DNA of 64,000 bases from Nemophila menziesii. Taxonomy: Eukaryota > Streptophyta > Magnoliopsida > Boraginales > Hydrophyllaceae. The position numbers and the translations under genes are program-made. The notes under the pieces are model-generated. The model did not search any database. It was not told the origin of the DNA and worked only from the letters and a program-made list of their open reading frames with translations. The stretch covers positions 60,504,154 through 60,568,153 of the forward strand of contig JARWIR010000002.1 in the NCBI GenBank assembly GCA_029959085.1, read 5' to 3'. Shown here piece by piece: positions 30,393 to 41,662 of this stretch; position 1 is the first letter of the stretch; each line of letters begins with the position of its first letter.

Positions 30393-31882
30393 TTTTTCTC
30401 AATAGCTTGTATGCATTAGGTAGTTTAGTTAGTTTTATTTTAAATTTTATTTCATTCTTGAGTCTTTTTCGAGTCGTGGGGACACGGCTCACTTTTGAGT
30501 TGGGGGTGGGGATTCGTTGTCCTCATCTTCTTTTCGTTTTTTCATATAATTTAAAATTTTTAGGTTGAATTACGGCATAGGATATCTTGAATGTACCTAT
30601 TTGAGCATGATTTTATTAGGTCAATGATAGTAGGTAGTATGTTTTTGAAAGATGCAACAAATTTGTTTAGATGCATGTATGAAAACAGGAAATAAAGGAT
30701 AGAAAAGTTAATGAGCAATGCTAAGAAATCACGTTGAAACTTAGGAATAGTTATTTGGTGTGTAGAACGTGAAGTCTAAAATTAGTTGAAAACCCACTTA
30801 TCTATGAACTAATAGTGAAAACGTAACGAAATCCGGTAGTTAGAAAAATGACTAAGGCAGTTCTTTCATGATAAAACACTTGAAGCCTTTAGACTTTCTC
30901 ACCCTTTTGTTTGATATTATTGTTATTTATCCGTCTTAGCCCCTCTGAGCCTTCTTGAAACACATTATAATCCATACCCTAGTTTATAGGACTTATCTAT
31001 ATGACCCGCACTCGAATCGCAAAACCTGAGACTACTCGTTTTAGAGCTTGAGTTTGGGGTGGTGGGTTTCATAATTAGGGAATTTTGGGAATTATCTTTG
31101 TGATTTTATTGATGATGAAGTGTAATTATTGTAACCCTTTGCCGGGGTAATAGTGAATGAAAAAGAAGCTACGAGCTAATTTTGCCAACAAGGGCATAAA
31201 AAGAATATATATATGAGAAAAAAAAATAGTATGATATCTCAACATCAAAAAGAGAATCATAGCTATACAAAAGAAAAAATTGATATGAAAGGAATATATA
31301 TTCGGACCGGCAAAGTGGATTTTATATCATCAAAGGTTTTAATTGGGATTTATTGGGGATGCACATTAAAAAGCATCAATAAATTGGGTTGAGTGAGAAC
31401 ATCCTCGAGTGAAAACTCAAGCTCTAGGGTGATTCGTTGATGGCTAGTGAGGAGAGAGCCAAAAGCTCACTTTTCATTATCCAAATATACCACACCCGTC
31501 CTTAAGCCAAGTTATAACCAAGACCTTAGGATTTATAACTACTAGATGGAGAAACAATTGAGCTATTAGGTAGTAGGTATGTGGACCATTGGATGCTGTA
31601 TTTGGGACCTATGAACAACCTATAGCCATTAACCTGAACTAAGTTATCATCATCTCCTTCTGGCATTGCGAAATTAATCTTAACTTGAATTTATGGATTG
31701 TTGATTACATGTATATTAGGCATATTTGTGCATTATTTCTTGAGCATTACTACATGAGATTTTATGGATTTTATGCTCTAGGATCATTCATTATATTTTG
31801 TTCTTGTTCTCCTTCGACTTCTTCTTGTTTATTTTGACTACCCTACTGTTCTTTACTTTTATTGTATCGGGACGATACAACT
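30393..31882 (+). other. Element D 3' noncoding region
   Basis: No gene. Conserved blocks in the same order as in B and C: the GGGA-loop hairpin at 30471-30490 (one stem pair is G-U), TTGAGTTGGGGGTGGGG (30497), GAGCTTGAGTTTGGGGTGG (31045), CCCTTTGCCGGGG (31136), the AGTGAG/CTCACT hairpin (31446-31471) and the PPT hairpin (31862-31880). Confidence 0.8.
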
Positions 31883-31897
31883 TTGAGTTGGGGGTCT

Positions 31898-32166
31898 TGA
31901 TGTCTCCTCATTTGTGATAGTAAAATATACTCATGAGACATCATTTTAGGCTTATTTATTAGTTTATAGGTTGATTTTAGCTTATTTTAGTGCACTTTCC
32001 TATTTTGGGTCTTGATTTGTAGAATTATTATTTTTAGAGCATATTGGATTTAATTGTTTATTTAGTGTGAAGCATTAAAGATAATTATGGAGATTAATTA
32101 GAGTCCAAGTCAAAGACTACAACTTATGGAAGGAGATTTGCATGGAAATTGGAGATAAGGAAACAA
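31898..32166 (+). repeat. Element D 3' LTR, first 269 bp only
   Basis: It begins TGATGTCTCCTC right after the PPT and is nearly identical to the start of the solo LTR at 33337. It stops after GGAAACAA, where sequence of the element E LTR on the opposite strand takes over. Confidence 0.88.
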
Positions 32167-33146
32167 TAAGTCCAAGCACACAATAACAATATATGCCAAG
32201 CTCAAATCAGGTAAAATAACAAATACTATTATGGAATTTAAGACAAAATAATAACTCAACAATTAAAAGTAAAACTTACAGAATAAAAGCTTAGAAATAT
32301 GGTGAAGCCACAAATCTATAGCTAAATACCCTAAATATAGAGAAGGAGAGATGTAGAAGAGGAGTTTGTTACTCTCCAACTTCGTGCTTCTTGTCTTCCT
32401 CTACAGGTCAGCTTGCTTCTTAGATGAATAGCTTGATACTAAGGATGAATGTTAAATTAAAGGACTAAGCAACTATTTAGAACTGAGAAAATACAAGCAA
32501 AGACTAAGCCTATACTTTACACTGAGCAAGGACATGTTTACAATGGGTTAAGGGTGTTTTTATAGGTCTTTAGGAAGACCTAATTCGTTTTCTTGGAGTG
32601 GAAGACAAAGTAACTTGGACTCCAAGCCCAACTCAAATTCGTAACCCTAAAATATTGAAAAGGTAATAATCTACTAGTGTTTTAATTTGGCCATAACATC
32701 TTTATTTCAACTCCGATTGACGCGTTCTATTTGTCAAAACTGATCGTCTCAGAAAGCTCTATAACTTTGCTTTAGACTATTCTGCCAAATTACTAGCCAA
32801 TCTTGAGTTATGATCACTTCTATGGTCGGAGGTGTTAGAATCCAGATTTATTTAGCAACTTTATCTTTCCATATCTTATCTTTTTTTCCTTATCTTCAAT
32901 TTCCATGCATATCTTCTTTCCTTTATCCCTTTAGACTTGATTTAGTATTAATTAATTACTACATATCTTTAAAGCTTCACACTAAATAAATAAATTAAAC
33001 CCAATATGCTCTAAAAAAATCACTAAATCAAAACAAGAAATAGGAAAGTGCAACACTACAAGATAAAATCGACTACTAGACTTCCTAAAACACTAAAAAT
33101 GATGTCTCCAACTAAGATTAAATCATCACAAATGGGGAGATATCAA
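32161..33146 (-). repeat. Element E 3' LTR, truncated, head-to-head with element D
   Basis: On the minus strand it starts TGATATCTCCCC at 33146 and matches the element E 5' LTR (40441-41414) as far as CACACAATAAC. The last ~570 bases of the LTR are missing. The join to the D LTR lies in AAACAATAA (32161-32169), which is also present in the intact E LTR (about 40435). Confidence 0.85.
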
Positions 33147-33336
33147 GACCAACTCAAAGTTGTATCGTCCCGATACAATAAATATAAAAACAAAGGGAAG
33201 TTTCTAAATACACACCTAGGTCAATTAAGCACCGAAGGAAGAAGATATCAGAAAATATATAATAGACTCAAAGCAATTACTCAGAAAATTTCATGTAATC
33301 ATATATACAAACTACATACCTGCACACTTTTTATAT

Positions 33337-34826
33337 TGATGTCTCCTCATTTGTGATAGTAAAATATACTCATGAGACATCATTTTAGGCTTATTTATTA
33401 GTTTATAGGTTGATTTTAGTTTATTTTAGTGCACTTTCCTATTTTGGGTCTTGATTTGTAGAATTATTATTTTTAGAGCATATTGGGTTTAATTGTTTAT
33501 TTAGTGTGAAGCTTTAAAGATAATTATGGAGATTAATTAGAGTCTAAGTCAAAGACTACAACTTATGGAAGGAGATTTGCATGGAAATTGGAGATAAGGA
33601 AACAAAGGCTAAAAAGATGGAAAAGGAAAAGCTGCCTAAATATGGGATTCTGCACACACGTCTAAAGATTGGTGTTTTTACCAAAGAAATAGGCCGAATT
33701 TGGTGATTTCCTTCTATAGGGTCTAGATAATTCTGTTGCGATTCTTTTGGTATCTTATGGAGCTCAATCCGACCAATAACGAAGAAGATACACTCAAAAC
33801 AGCGCAACAGTGTTTATCTTTATTTCCTTACGAATTTGAGTTGGGCTAGAAGTCCATTACTTAAGTTATCTCTAAAGAAACGAATTAGGTCAACCTCTAC
33901 ACTATAAATACAGCCTCTTAACACTCTTAAATCATACTTGGTGAAACCTTAAACCAAGAGGAAGCTTACAACACAAGAGAGAAGTCTGGAAGGAGCTGTC
34001 ATCAACAATGTCTTCTTCTACCTTTAGATTTGTAATTTATTTCTTTTCTTTCATGAACTAATTTTCTTTAGCTTGAGTTTTTAGCATTAATGTATGAACC
34101 CTAGTTTTGATTGACATCTACCTAATTTGGGAATTTCATGTTTTAAATAGAATTATAGTTTTTATTCTCTGTTTATGTGTTTGGATTTATATTCTGTGTT
34201 CTTGTGGACTGCAGCCATTAGAATTACCATCTAGTAATTAGGTACCATTGACAACGGTGTTTAATTGCATGTTTAGCACATAACGTTTAGTTTTAGGTTT
34301 GATCTGACAACCCAACCTAACTAGATAATCACTATGGTTTAGTCTTTGTGACTATTTACCAATTACAGGAAAAGTTTGCTTAGGAAGCCTTATTGACACA
34401 GGTAAATCCTATTTTAAACTACCGATAGCATATTGGGACCGATTAGGGAAATACTACATAATTCACCCTTACATGTTTAGAACGGTAAAACTAGTGGGGA
34501 TTACATGCTAATAACTTAAGCTACATTCTCATATTCTTCTCTTTCATATTTAATTTTCTGTCTTTTAAATTTCTTAGTTTTAATTTAGTTTATTAGAAAA
34601 TCAAACAAAAATCTATTTGTCTTTACTTTTATTTGCGTTTAGTTGTTCTATCTTTAATTTATTTGCACTTGGTATTTGCATAAGATTCTCCTAACCTCTG
34701 TAGTCTATGCGGAACGAATCTTTCTCTAAAACTTGCATACGATCTGTATACTTGCAGAACCGTGTAGTTTTAGGGTGTTTTTGCACTTTATTTATATCTT
34801 ATTTTATCACACCCTAGGCCCCACCA
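33337..34826 (+). repeat. Solo LTR, family 2, target duplication TATAT
   Basis: 1490 bp, TGATGTCTCCTC to GGCCCCACCA, flanked by TATAT at 33332-33336 and 34827-34831. No PBS follows. It sits in the 3' noncoding region of element E in the opposite orientation. It gives the best full-length picture of the family-2 LTR. Confidence 0.93.
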
Positions 34827-34831
34827 TATAT

Positions 34832-36313
34832 CTACCATCAACACGGCTTGAATTCAAGGTTAGATTAGCTTCGCAATGTAAGAAGGAGATGATCTTTACT
34901 CAGTTCACCAAGGAGGCTATAGATTGTTCATCGAACTTCACTAGTATTAAAGATCTACTTAACTACTCTCTAACGGCTCAATCACTTCTAGATTACATAG
35001 CAAAGAATCATAAGGTCTTTAAGGTTGTAATATTGGCTTAGGGACGATATGATAAGTATATTCGGATAATTTAGAGTGAGATTTTGGCTCTTTCCTCACT
35101 AACCATCAACGAATCACCCTAGAGCTTGAGTTACACTCATAAAACTTTTCTCAATTAACCCAATGATCTTCTTGATCCACAAAGTAGCATCCCCAATAAC
35201 CCAATTAAAGCATAAATATGTTCACATAAAAATTCCACTTTGCAGGTCCAAATATATTCAATCATTTTATATCAGTTTTTTCTTTTGTATAGCTATGAAT
35301 CTCTTTTTGATGTTGAGATATCATGCTATTTCTTTTTCATATTTTCTTTTCTTTTCATGCTTTTCAGCTGTTTTCATTTACTATTACCCCGACAAAGGGT
35401 TACAATTTAATAAACTTGTGAATCATCATCAATATATAGAACAGAGCATAATTAATAAGCTAAAAAATCCCAACCCAATAATTATTCCCATAATGGTGGA
35501 CCCACCACCCCAAACTCAAGCTCTAAAAATATTATCTATGCATCACGATTCAAGTGCGGATCATATGGAAAAGTCCTAAAATGTAAAGGGATGTGGCTTA
35601 TAATGTGGCTAAATAAAAAGGCTTTAGAAAGGCTAGAAGGGGCTGAGAAGGAAATAAAATATAATAATTTGGACAACAAGCTAAAAGGCAACAAGGGGCT
35701 TATAAAAGAACCGCCTTAATCACTTTCTAAACTACACAATTTCGTTACTCTCTTACCTTTAGCACGTTCATCAAATGGGTTTATCAACTAGCTTGGATCT
35801 CACTGCCTACACACCACTCATGGCTCCCTAAGATCGAACATACTTTATATCGCATTGCTAACTAATCTTTTCTTTACTATCAATGTGTGTTTTCTTGCAA
35901 ATACTCAAAGCATACAAAATAGAGTAGCTCATAAACATACTACTTCCTATCATTAACTTACTGAGCTTATGCTTTTGAGCTATTAAATGCACGCAACATC
36001 TACTTCTTCAAAAATTTTAATTTTTACTGAATAACAATAAAACACAGAAAAATGGAGATAAGGGACAACGAATCTCCACATCCCAAACTAAAAAATGAGT
36101 CTTGTCCCCACGACTCGAAAAGACTCAATAAAAAATAAAATTGAATAGATATTGCACATAAAGAAATGGTAAGGAAGAAAGAAAACATACTCTTCGAGGG
36201 TATTGCCTCTCATGATCAATACCCAGAATAGGGTGCAGTGTTTTTGATGTATGTAAGCTTCATGTATCACCAATTTATCTTTGCCTTACATCCTCTTATC
36301 AATCAATCACACT
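34832..36313 (-). other. Element E 3' noncoding region
   Basis: No gene. Read leftward it carries the GGGA-loop hairpin (36116-36097, one mismatch), the GAGCTTGAGTTTGGGGTGG block (about 35525-35504), CCCTTTGTCGGGG (about 35402-35389) and the AGTGAG/CTCACT hairpin (35100-35075), the order seen in B, C and D. Frames on the plus strand here are fortuitous. Confidence 0.78.
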
Positions 36314-36690
36314 CTAGAAATCTCTTGTTCTTACCTTCTCCAATTTTGTTCTCGAATTTTCTCTCATGTGAAGGTGTTCAACTAGGAATATGTTGTTGTG
36401 GCAACAACTACTAGCGTCCCAGAAGTTTTTGCTCATCTTGGGTAGAGGGATCTTGATAGGAAGAGGCTTTGGTGTCTTCTCTATTAAAGTTGAAACCTTT
36501 TTGCTCTTTAATTTCACCTCTGCATGCTTTCCTCTACTTACTTGACCCGATTTACCTTGTAATTTATTCCCGAACTAGTACTCATCTCAACTGATTTATT
36601 CTTGATCTTACCCATTACCTTTCTTTGATACTTCATTTCCATTAACACTTACTAATATCTCTATTCTTTTCATCATCTGTTTTGATTCCC
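36314..36690 (-). pseudogene. Element E third-ORF remnant
   Basis: By position this is the third ORF. A Lys/Ser-rich stretch (KLKSKKVSTLIEKTPKPLPI) follows several stops close to a possible start near 36690. No core domain is visible. The homology with D is weak, so the identity rests mainly on its place between the spacer and the GGGA hairpin. Confidence 0.4.
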
Positions 36691-37439
36691 AACTCACAGG
36701 TCTAAACACTCTTGAACTACCTTTTGATTATAGATAGATAAGGTGTTATTTGAGTTAGAAAAGGTGTAAGGATGATAATTCTCTATGTGGGTATGACGGA
36801 ATCAAGCTTTGATGATATGGGTTTAAGGATTTTTGAAAGAAGATTTTGAAATTCATGGTTTTGATTCTTGGATTCTAGGTGTTTTGATATCATTTGGGTA
36901 ATTGAATCTTCTTTTTAATGATGTAGGGAAGGATTTGGATGTAAATTCATGGTTATTTGGTAGTGTTTTGATGTTTGGTGAAGGTTTGTTGAAGCTTTAA
37001 TGGAGTTGGAGAGAGGCTTGGGGGAGAAAGGAGGTGTAAAGGATATAAAATTTGTGATACAACTAACCTCTTTCTTCTTTAAAACCCTTCAAAAAATTTC
37101 TCAGGCGGCGCCCACCGGTATATCGGTGAATTCACCGGGTTACCGGTCCGGTACTAGTTACTCTCGGCATAAAACTTGTCTCGAAAACCCGTGGGCACGT
37201 GTTTTTCTTCCTGGTCGCAGCGGCTTACTGGTTAAGTCCATAGGCTTACCGGTGAAATGAGCGGCTTACCGGTGGGAGGGTCATATTTTCTCCGAATTTT
37301 TTTCTTTTTCTCCCTAACTCGATTTTCTTAGTACCTGAACATCAAAAACACTAATAACTTCCTCAATAATGCAATATCAACTAAAAACAACTAATATAAA
37401 CTAAAACATAACAACATAAAATACTATGGGATGACTCCC
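36691..37439 (-). other. Element E spacer with ACCGGT-type palindromes
   Basis: A CATCAAA/AACC-rich leader (36700-37040), then a GC-rich block at about 37105-37280 with CACCGGTATATCGGTG, TTCACCGGGTTACCGGT and three GGCTTACCGGT/GGCTTACTGGT units. It is in the same place as the arrays in B and C but with a different core. Confidence 0.75.
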
Positions 37440-37690
37440 AGAGGGCAGATTTGTTTAACATCTTTCAAAGTTAGATGAGTTACCTCGATTATTTCTTTTT
37501 ATAGCCTCCCCAGAAGTGAGTGAGGTGATTGACACTTACCAACCTGATCTTGCAACCCTCGATAACTTTTATTTCGACCACTCCTATTGAGATAATTTGC
37601 GTGATGACGTATGACCCTATCCAAGAACTATTATGTTTGAGAAAGGGAGGTTTTTATGCTACCTTCTCTCCCACCGCAAACTCAATTTCT
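37440..37690 (-). pseudogene. Element E integrase C-terminal remnant fused after protease
   Basis: Minus-strand translation gives EFAVGEKV, then a stop, then SSWIGSYVITQIISIGVVEI, which aligns with NFVVGQRV and [20 protein letters not shown] of element C. It is followed by GAGGTAACTCATCTAAC...GTTAAACAAA, matching the sequence after the pol stop of B and C. The coding sequence thus jumps from protease to the integrase tail. Confidence 0.75.
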
Positions 37691-37692
37691 TT

Positions 37693-38400
37693 TCAAATGG
37701 TTTCTTGGGGGCTTACAAGTTCTGGCTTCTTGGTTACAACTCTGATTAAATATAGTTCTTGTGACTTGTTTTTCTTCTTCTTTCCCGAAACATAGAATGT
37801 TTTAGAATCATCTTCAATGCTAAGAGTCACGGTTCCTTCATTCACAATTACTATCGTGTCGAATATGGCTAGGAATGTACGCCCAAGAATGAATGAGACG
37901 TTCTTATCTACTTTATAGTCAAGAATAATAAAGTCCGTGGGAATAACAAGGTTACCTACTTGGACGAGCACGTCCTCGATTACTCCCTACGGCTTTGCTG
38001 TTGATTGATCTGAAAGTTGTAAGATTACGGATGTCGGTTCGCATCACTAATACCAATCTTCTTGAATACACTTTTGGGCATGATTTTCACACTTTCCCCT
38101 AAATCACACATTTATTTTCCATAAAATATAACACCTATTTTGATTGAGAGGTTAAAATCTCCAGGATCTTTAAGCTTTGGTGGTAATATTCTTTGAACTT
38201 GTGCTGATATCCCTTTATTGAGTTCCACAGACTTGGATCTTGTAAACCTTTCCTTATTGGAGAGTGCCTCCATAAAGAATCGATCACAGTCTCGCCTTCC
38301 TTTCATAGCTTCGAGTAAAGGGACGTCAATTTTCACTTGTTTTAACGCCTCCATACACTTCTCTTTTTGTTCCTTCGGATAAGCGGGTTCTACGGGATTA
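37693..38400 (-). pseudogene. Element E gag end and protease
   Basis: Gag end: VPLLEAMKGRRDCDRFFMEALSNKERF and RILPPKLKDPGDFNL. The protease active site reads CDLGESVKIMPKSVF (about 38110-38065), with Glu where B and C have Ala. A stop lies just before it. The later part has TDFIILDYKVDKNVSFILGR and TFLAIFDTI. The frame stops at 37693. Confidence 0.8.
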
Positions 38401-38417
38401 TAGCAATGTAGGGGTGG

Positions 38418-39740
38418 TCATCTTACTCTACTTCTCTCTTCAATTCTTGGTTCATCAACCACTCTTGGATTCTTAATCTCACCTTGTTCAACCTCTTTAA
38501 CCCAATCTTCAAAAATTATCCCATCTAAGTTCATCCTATTTACGTTTGAGATGTTTGGTAGAACATCCCCTTTTGATTGAGATGGCGGCGCTTCTTTCAT
38601 CTTTTCAGCTTGAAGACTAATAGTCTTCACCTTGTCGTCAACGTACTGGATCTTCTTCATGTTAGAATTTGTACTTTGGGTTAATTGCAAGAGTTGACTT
38701 TGCATTTTTTCTATGACTGTAGTGAGCCGCATCACATTCTTCTCTAAAAGTTGATTATGTTGTTTCAGATCTTTATTTTGTTGTTGCAGGCTTTGCACTA
38801 CTGATGCATCGATCTTTAACTCAAGTCTACTCATATTGTCCTTCGAGAAGTTGACGAATTGACTAATAGTCTTTGTTAACTCAGTGATGTCTTCTTGAGG
38901 ACGTCATGGAGCTTGACTTCCATTATGCACATTGCATCCCGGTGGATGATTAGCTTGATTTTCATAGGCTTGTTCTTGCAGGTATAACTGTTGAGGTGGC
39001 ATTTGGATGCTTTTCTTAACTGTTATAGCGAGTTGTTGTATTTGATCTTGCAAGCTTGAGAACCTTGATGTTGTATCTATATTAGTGATAGGAGTTTGTG
39101 ATTGTGGCCAACCCATGTTGGTCTCGATGATTATTTCCATACCACTCTTTGCTTCTTTTGGATCCATAGAGACAAAACTACCACGAGCCATATAATCTAC
39201 TCTCAGCCTTGACTCTCCATTGAGTCCATTATATAACATGGATAATTTTAATTCTGGCGTGTATCTGTGTATTGGACGTCTTGCCAACTCCTTTTGAATT
39301 TTGGCCCATGCTTCGCCAATACTCTCTCTAGCTTCTTGTAAGAAATTCATAAGCTCCAACTTTTTCATTACTCGCATACTTGTAGGATAAAATTGATCAA
39401 GGAATCTTGCTTGAAGCTTATCCCAATTTGTTATTAGCTCGGGAGGTTGATCATCTAACCAATCGCTTGCTTTCCCAGTCAAGAAAAATTGAAACATTAA
39501 ATAATACATCTGTTCTTGCGTAACACCTTCAGTAATGTAGGCATCAAAAAATTGCATGAATTTCTGAATAGAACGGACCGGATCTTGATGTGTATCACCA
39601 CTATATTTCCCATAGCTTGCGAATCGATTAATGAAGTCAGGATCAGGCTTGAATCGAACGGCTTGAATAGTTGGGATGTGAATCCCAATGGGTTGCACTC
39701 AAAATTGACCAGGAAAAACCTAGCTCTAACCGTTGATTAG
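38418..39740 (-). pseudogene. Element E gag
   Basis: The probable start is ATG near 39740 (MANQRLELGF), then a frame change and a TGA just upstream of QPIGIHIPTIQAVRFKPDPD. The gag domain is uninterrupted for about 250 codons (QDPVRSIQKFMQFFDAYITEG, ASDWLDDQPPELITNWDKLQ, LNGESRLRVDYMARGSF). A separate frame to 38418 has a coiled coil (LQQQNKDLKQHNQLLEKNVM) and MKEAPPSQSKG. I see no zinc knuckle. It is diverged from the gags of A, B and C but colinear with them. Confidence 0.8.
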
Positions 39741-39844
39741 CCATTTAAACCATGTAAAAGACAAAAACAAAAAGAACGTATCAAATTAAAACAAATAAAA
39801 ACTTCTACACTAGATAAACACAAATAGACTAACTTAAAGATAAA

Positions 39845-39862
39845 TCCTCGGCAGCGGCGCCA
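39845..39862 (-). other. Primer binding site of element E (tRNA-Asp type)
   Basis: On the minus strand TGGCGCCGCTGCCGAGGA lies six bases after the LTR end, the same primer type as family 1. Confidence 0.82.
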
Positions 39863-39868
39863 AAAACT

Positions 39869-41414
39869 TGGTGGGGCAAAGGTGTGATAAAATGATAGAT
39901 AAATAAAGATAATAATAAAGGTTAAACCACTGACTACCACGAGAAACTCACTATTACAGATCGTTTGCAAGTTTAGTTGATAAGAAAAGTTCGTTCGCAG
40001 GGATTTAATCCGTTAGATCTACTTGTATTCAATAAGCGTAGATGAATTCAGATGTTTAGATAAAAATAGGATAAGATGAATAATTATCTGATATGAAATA
40101 AACAAATACGAATGCAGATAAATAAATATGAATGTAAGTCAGATAAATTAGGGTTACTAATATGGGTCTATTTTACTAAGTTGTTATTCTAACCTTAAGG
40201 TGAATTGATAATCATATATTAACCGGGATTCCAAATTCTACCTAACCCCCGTCAGGGTGGACTTAGGCGCAACCTCTTCACTACCAAGGATTCCTAAGTA
40301 ATGATTGGTGATTAAATCAAACCTTTGTGGCTATCTAGGTAGGATCACTACTAGAATATTATGTGGTGTTGTCAATAGATGAATTACTAAGGATAGTCCT
40401 AAGATTTTCCAAATCTAGGGTTGAAAACAATAATTCAAAGCACACAATAACAATATAAACCAAGCTCAAATCAATTAAAATAACAAATAGTATTATGGAA
40501 TTTAAAACAAAATAATAGCCCAACAATTAATAGTAAAACTTACAGAATAAAAGCTTAGAAATATTGTGAAGCCACAAACCTATAGCTAAATACCCTAAAT
40601 ATAGAGAAGGAGAGATGTAGAAGAGGAGTTTGTCACTCTCCAACTTCGTGCTTCTTGTCTTCCTCTACAGGTCAGCTTGCTTCTTAGATGAATAACTTGA
40701 TACTAATGATGAATATTAAATTAAAGGACTAAGCTACTATTTAGATCTGAGAAAATACAAGCAAGGACTAAGCCTAAACTTGGCATTGAGCAAGGACATG
40801 TTTACAATGGGTTAATGGTGTATTATAGGTTTTTAGGAAGACATAATTCATTTTATTGGAGTGGAAGACAAGTAACTTGGACTCCAAACCCAACTCAAAT
40901 TCGTAACCCTAAAATATAGAAAAGGTAATAATCTACCGCTGTTCTGGTTTGGCCATAACTTCTTCGTTTTAAATCTGATTGACGCGTTCCATATGTCGAA
41001 ACTGATCGTCTCGGAAAGCTCTATAACTTTGCTCCAGACCAGTCTTCCAAATATTAGCCAATCTTGAGTTATGTCCACTTCTATGGTCGTAGGTGCTGGA
41101 ATTCAAATTTATTTGGCAACTTTATCTTTCCACATCTTATCTTTTCTTTCCTTATCTCCAATTTCCATGCATATCTCCTTTCCTTTATCTCTTTAGACTT
41201 GATTTGGTATTAATTAATTACTATATATATATTTAAAGCTTCACACTAAATAAATAAATTAAACCCAATATGCTCTAAAAATAATAAATCATTAAATCAA
41301 GACAAGAAATAGGAAAGTGCAACAATATATGATAAAATCGACTACTAGACTTCCTAAAACACTAAAAAAGATGTCTCCAACTAAGATTAAATCATCACAA
41401 ATAGGGAGGCATCA
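39869..41414 (-). repeat. Element E 5' LTR
   Basis: 1546 bp. On the minus strand it begins TGATGCCTCCCT (plus 41414) and ends TTTGCCCCACCA (plus 39869), followed by the PBS. It corresponds to the solo LTR at 33337 over its whole length but is diverged. Confidence 0.88.
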
Positions 41415-41662
41415 GTTATCCGCAAAAAGGTTTAGGATAGATGTTCGAGGCTTTAAGGGTTGTGGATGATGACAATTTTGGAAATCGATCAGGTAAAAAT
41501 ATATAGGTTATAAGGCAAATCAGATGGAGGGCCGGGCAGACAAACTAAAGGGAAAAAAGACGGGAGAGGCAATTTACAAATAGGGGGCATAAGGTTATAG
41601 TGGCGCCATCTTTTGAACAAAATATAACTCTTAACTTTGTCCTTGAGATAAAAGAATATGCC

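Larger units (their letters stand above)
29402..32166 (+). mobile_element. Element D: 3' half of a family-2 Athila element
   Basis: It starts inside the pol-ORF3 spacer (CCGCACGCCC...AAACACGTGCC, shared with element E) and runs through a short third ORF, the 3' noncoding region with GGGA-loop hairpin (30471), TTGAGTTTGGGGT (about 31049), AGTGAG hairpin (31446), PPT hairpin (31862) and PPT (31883), into the first 269 bases of an LTR, where it is fused to element E. No gag or pol remains. How the left end was lost next to LINE2 is not clear. Confidence 0.8.
33147..41414 (-). mobile_element. Element E: internally deleted family-2 Athila element
   Basis: Minus strand: 5' LTR 39869-41414, PBS 39845-39862, gag (39740-38418), protease (38400-37693), a remnant of the integrase C-terminus (37690-37440), palindromic spacer, a decayed third ORF, the 3' noncoding region, the PPT (33147-33158) and the truncated 3' LTR. 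No RT, RNase H or integrase core is present. A same-family solo LTR is inserted at 33337-34826. The 5-mer after the 5' LTR is GTTAT, but its partner was lost with the left LTR end. Confidence 0.85.

Noticed and set aside
35163..35579. 138-codon plus-strand frame
   Set aside because: It lies antisense to the conserved 3' noncoding region of element E, including the GAGTTTGGGGTGG block.
36990..37260. 86-codon plus-strand frame over the E palindromes
   Set aside because: It is antisense to a noncoding spacer and has no resemblance to a known protein; it is open for the same reason as the frames over the B array.
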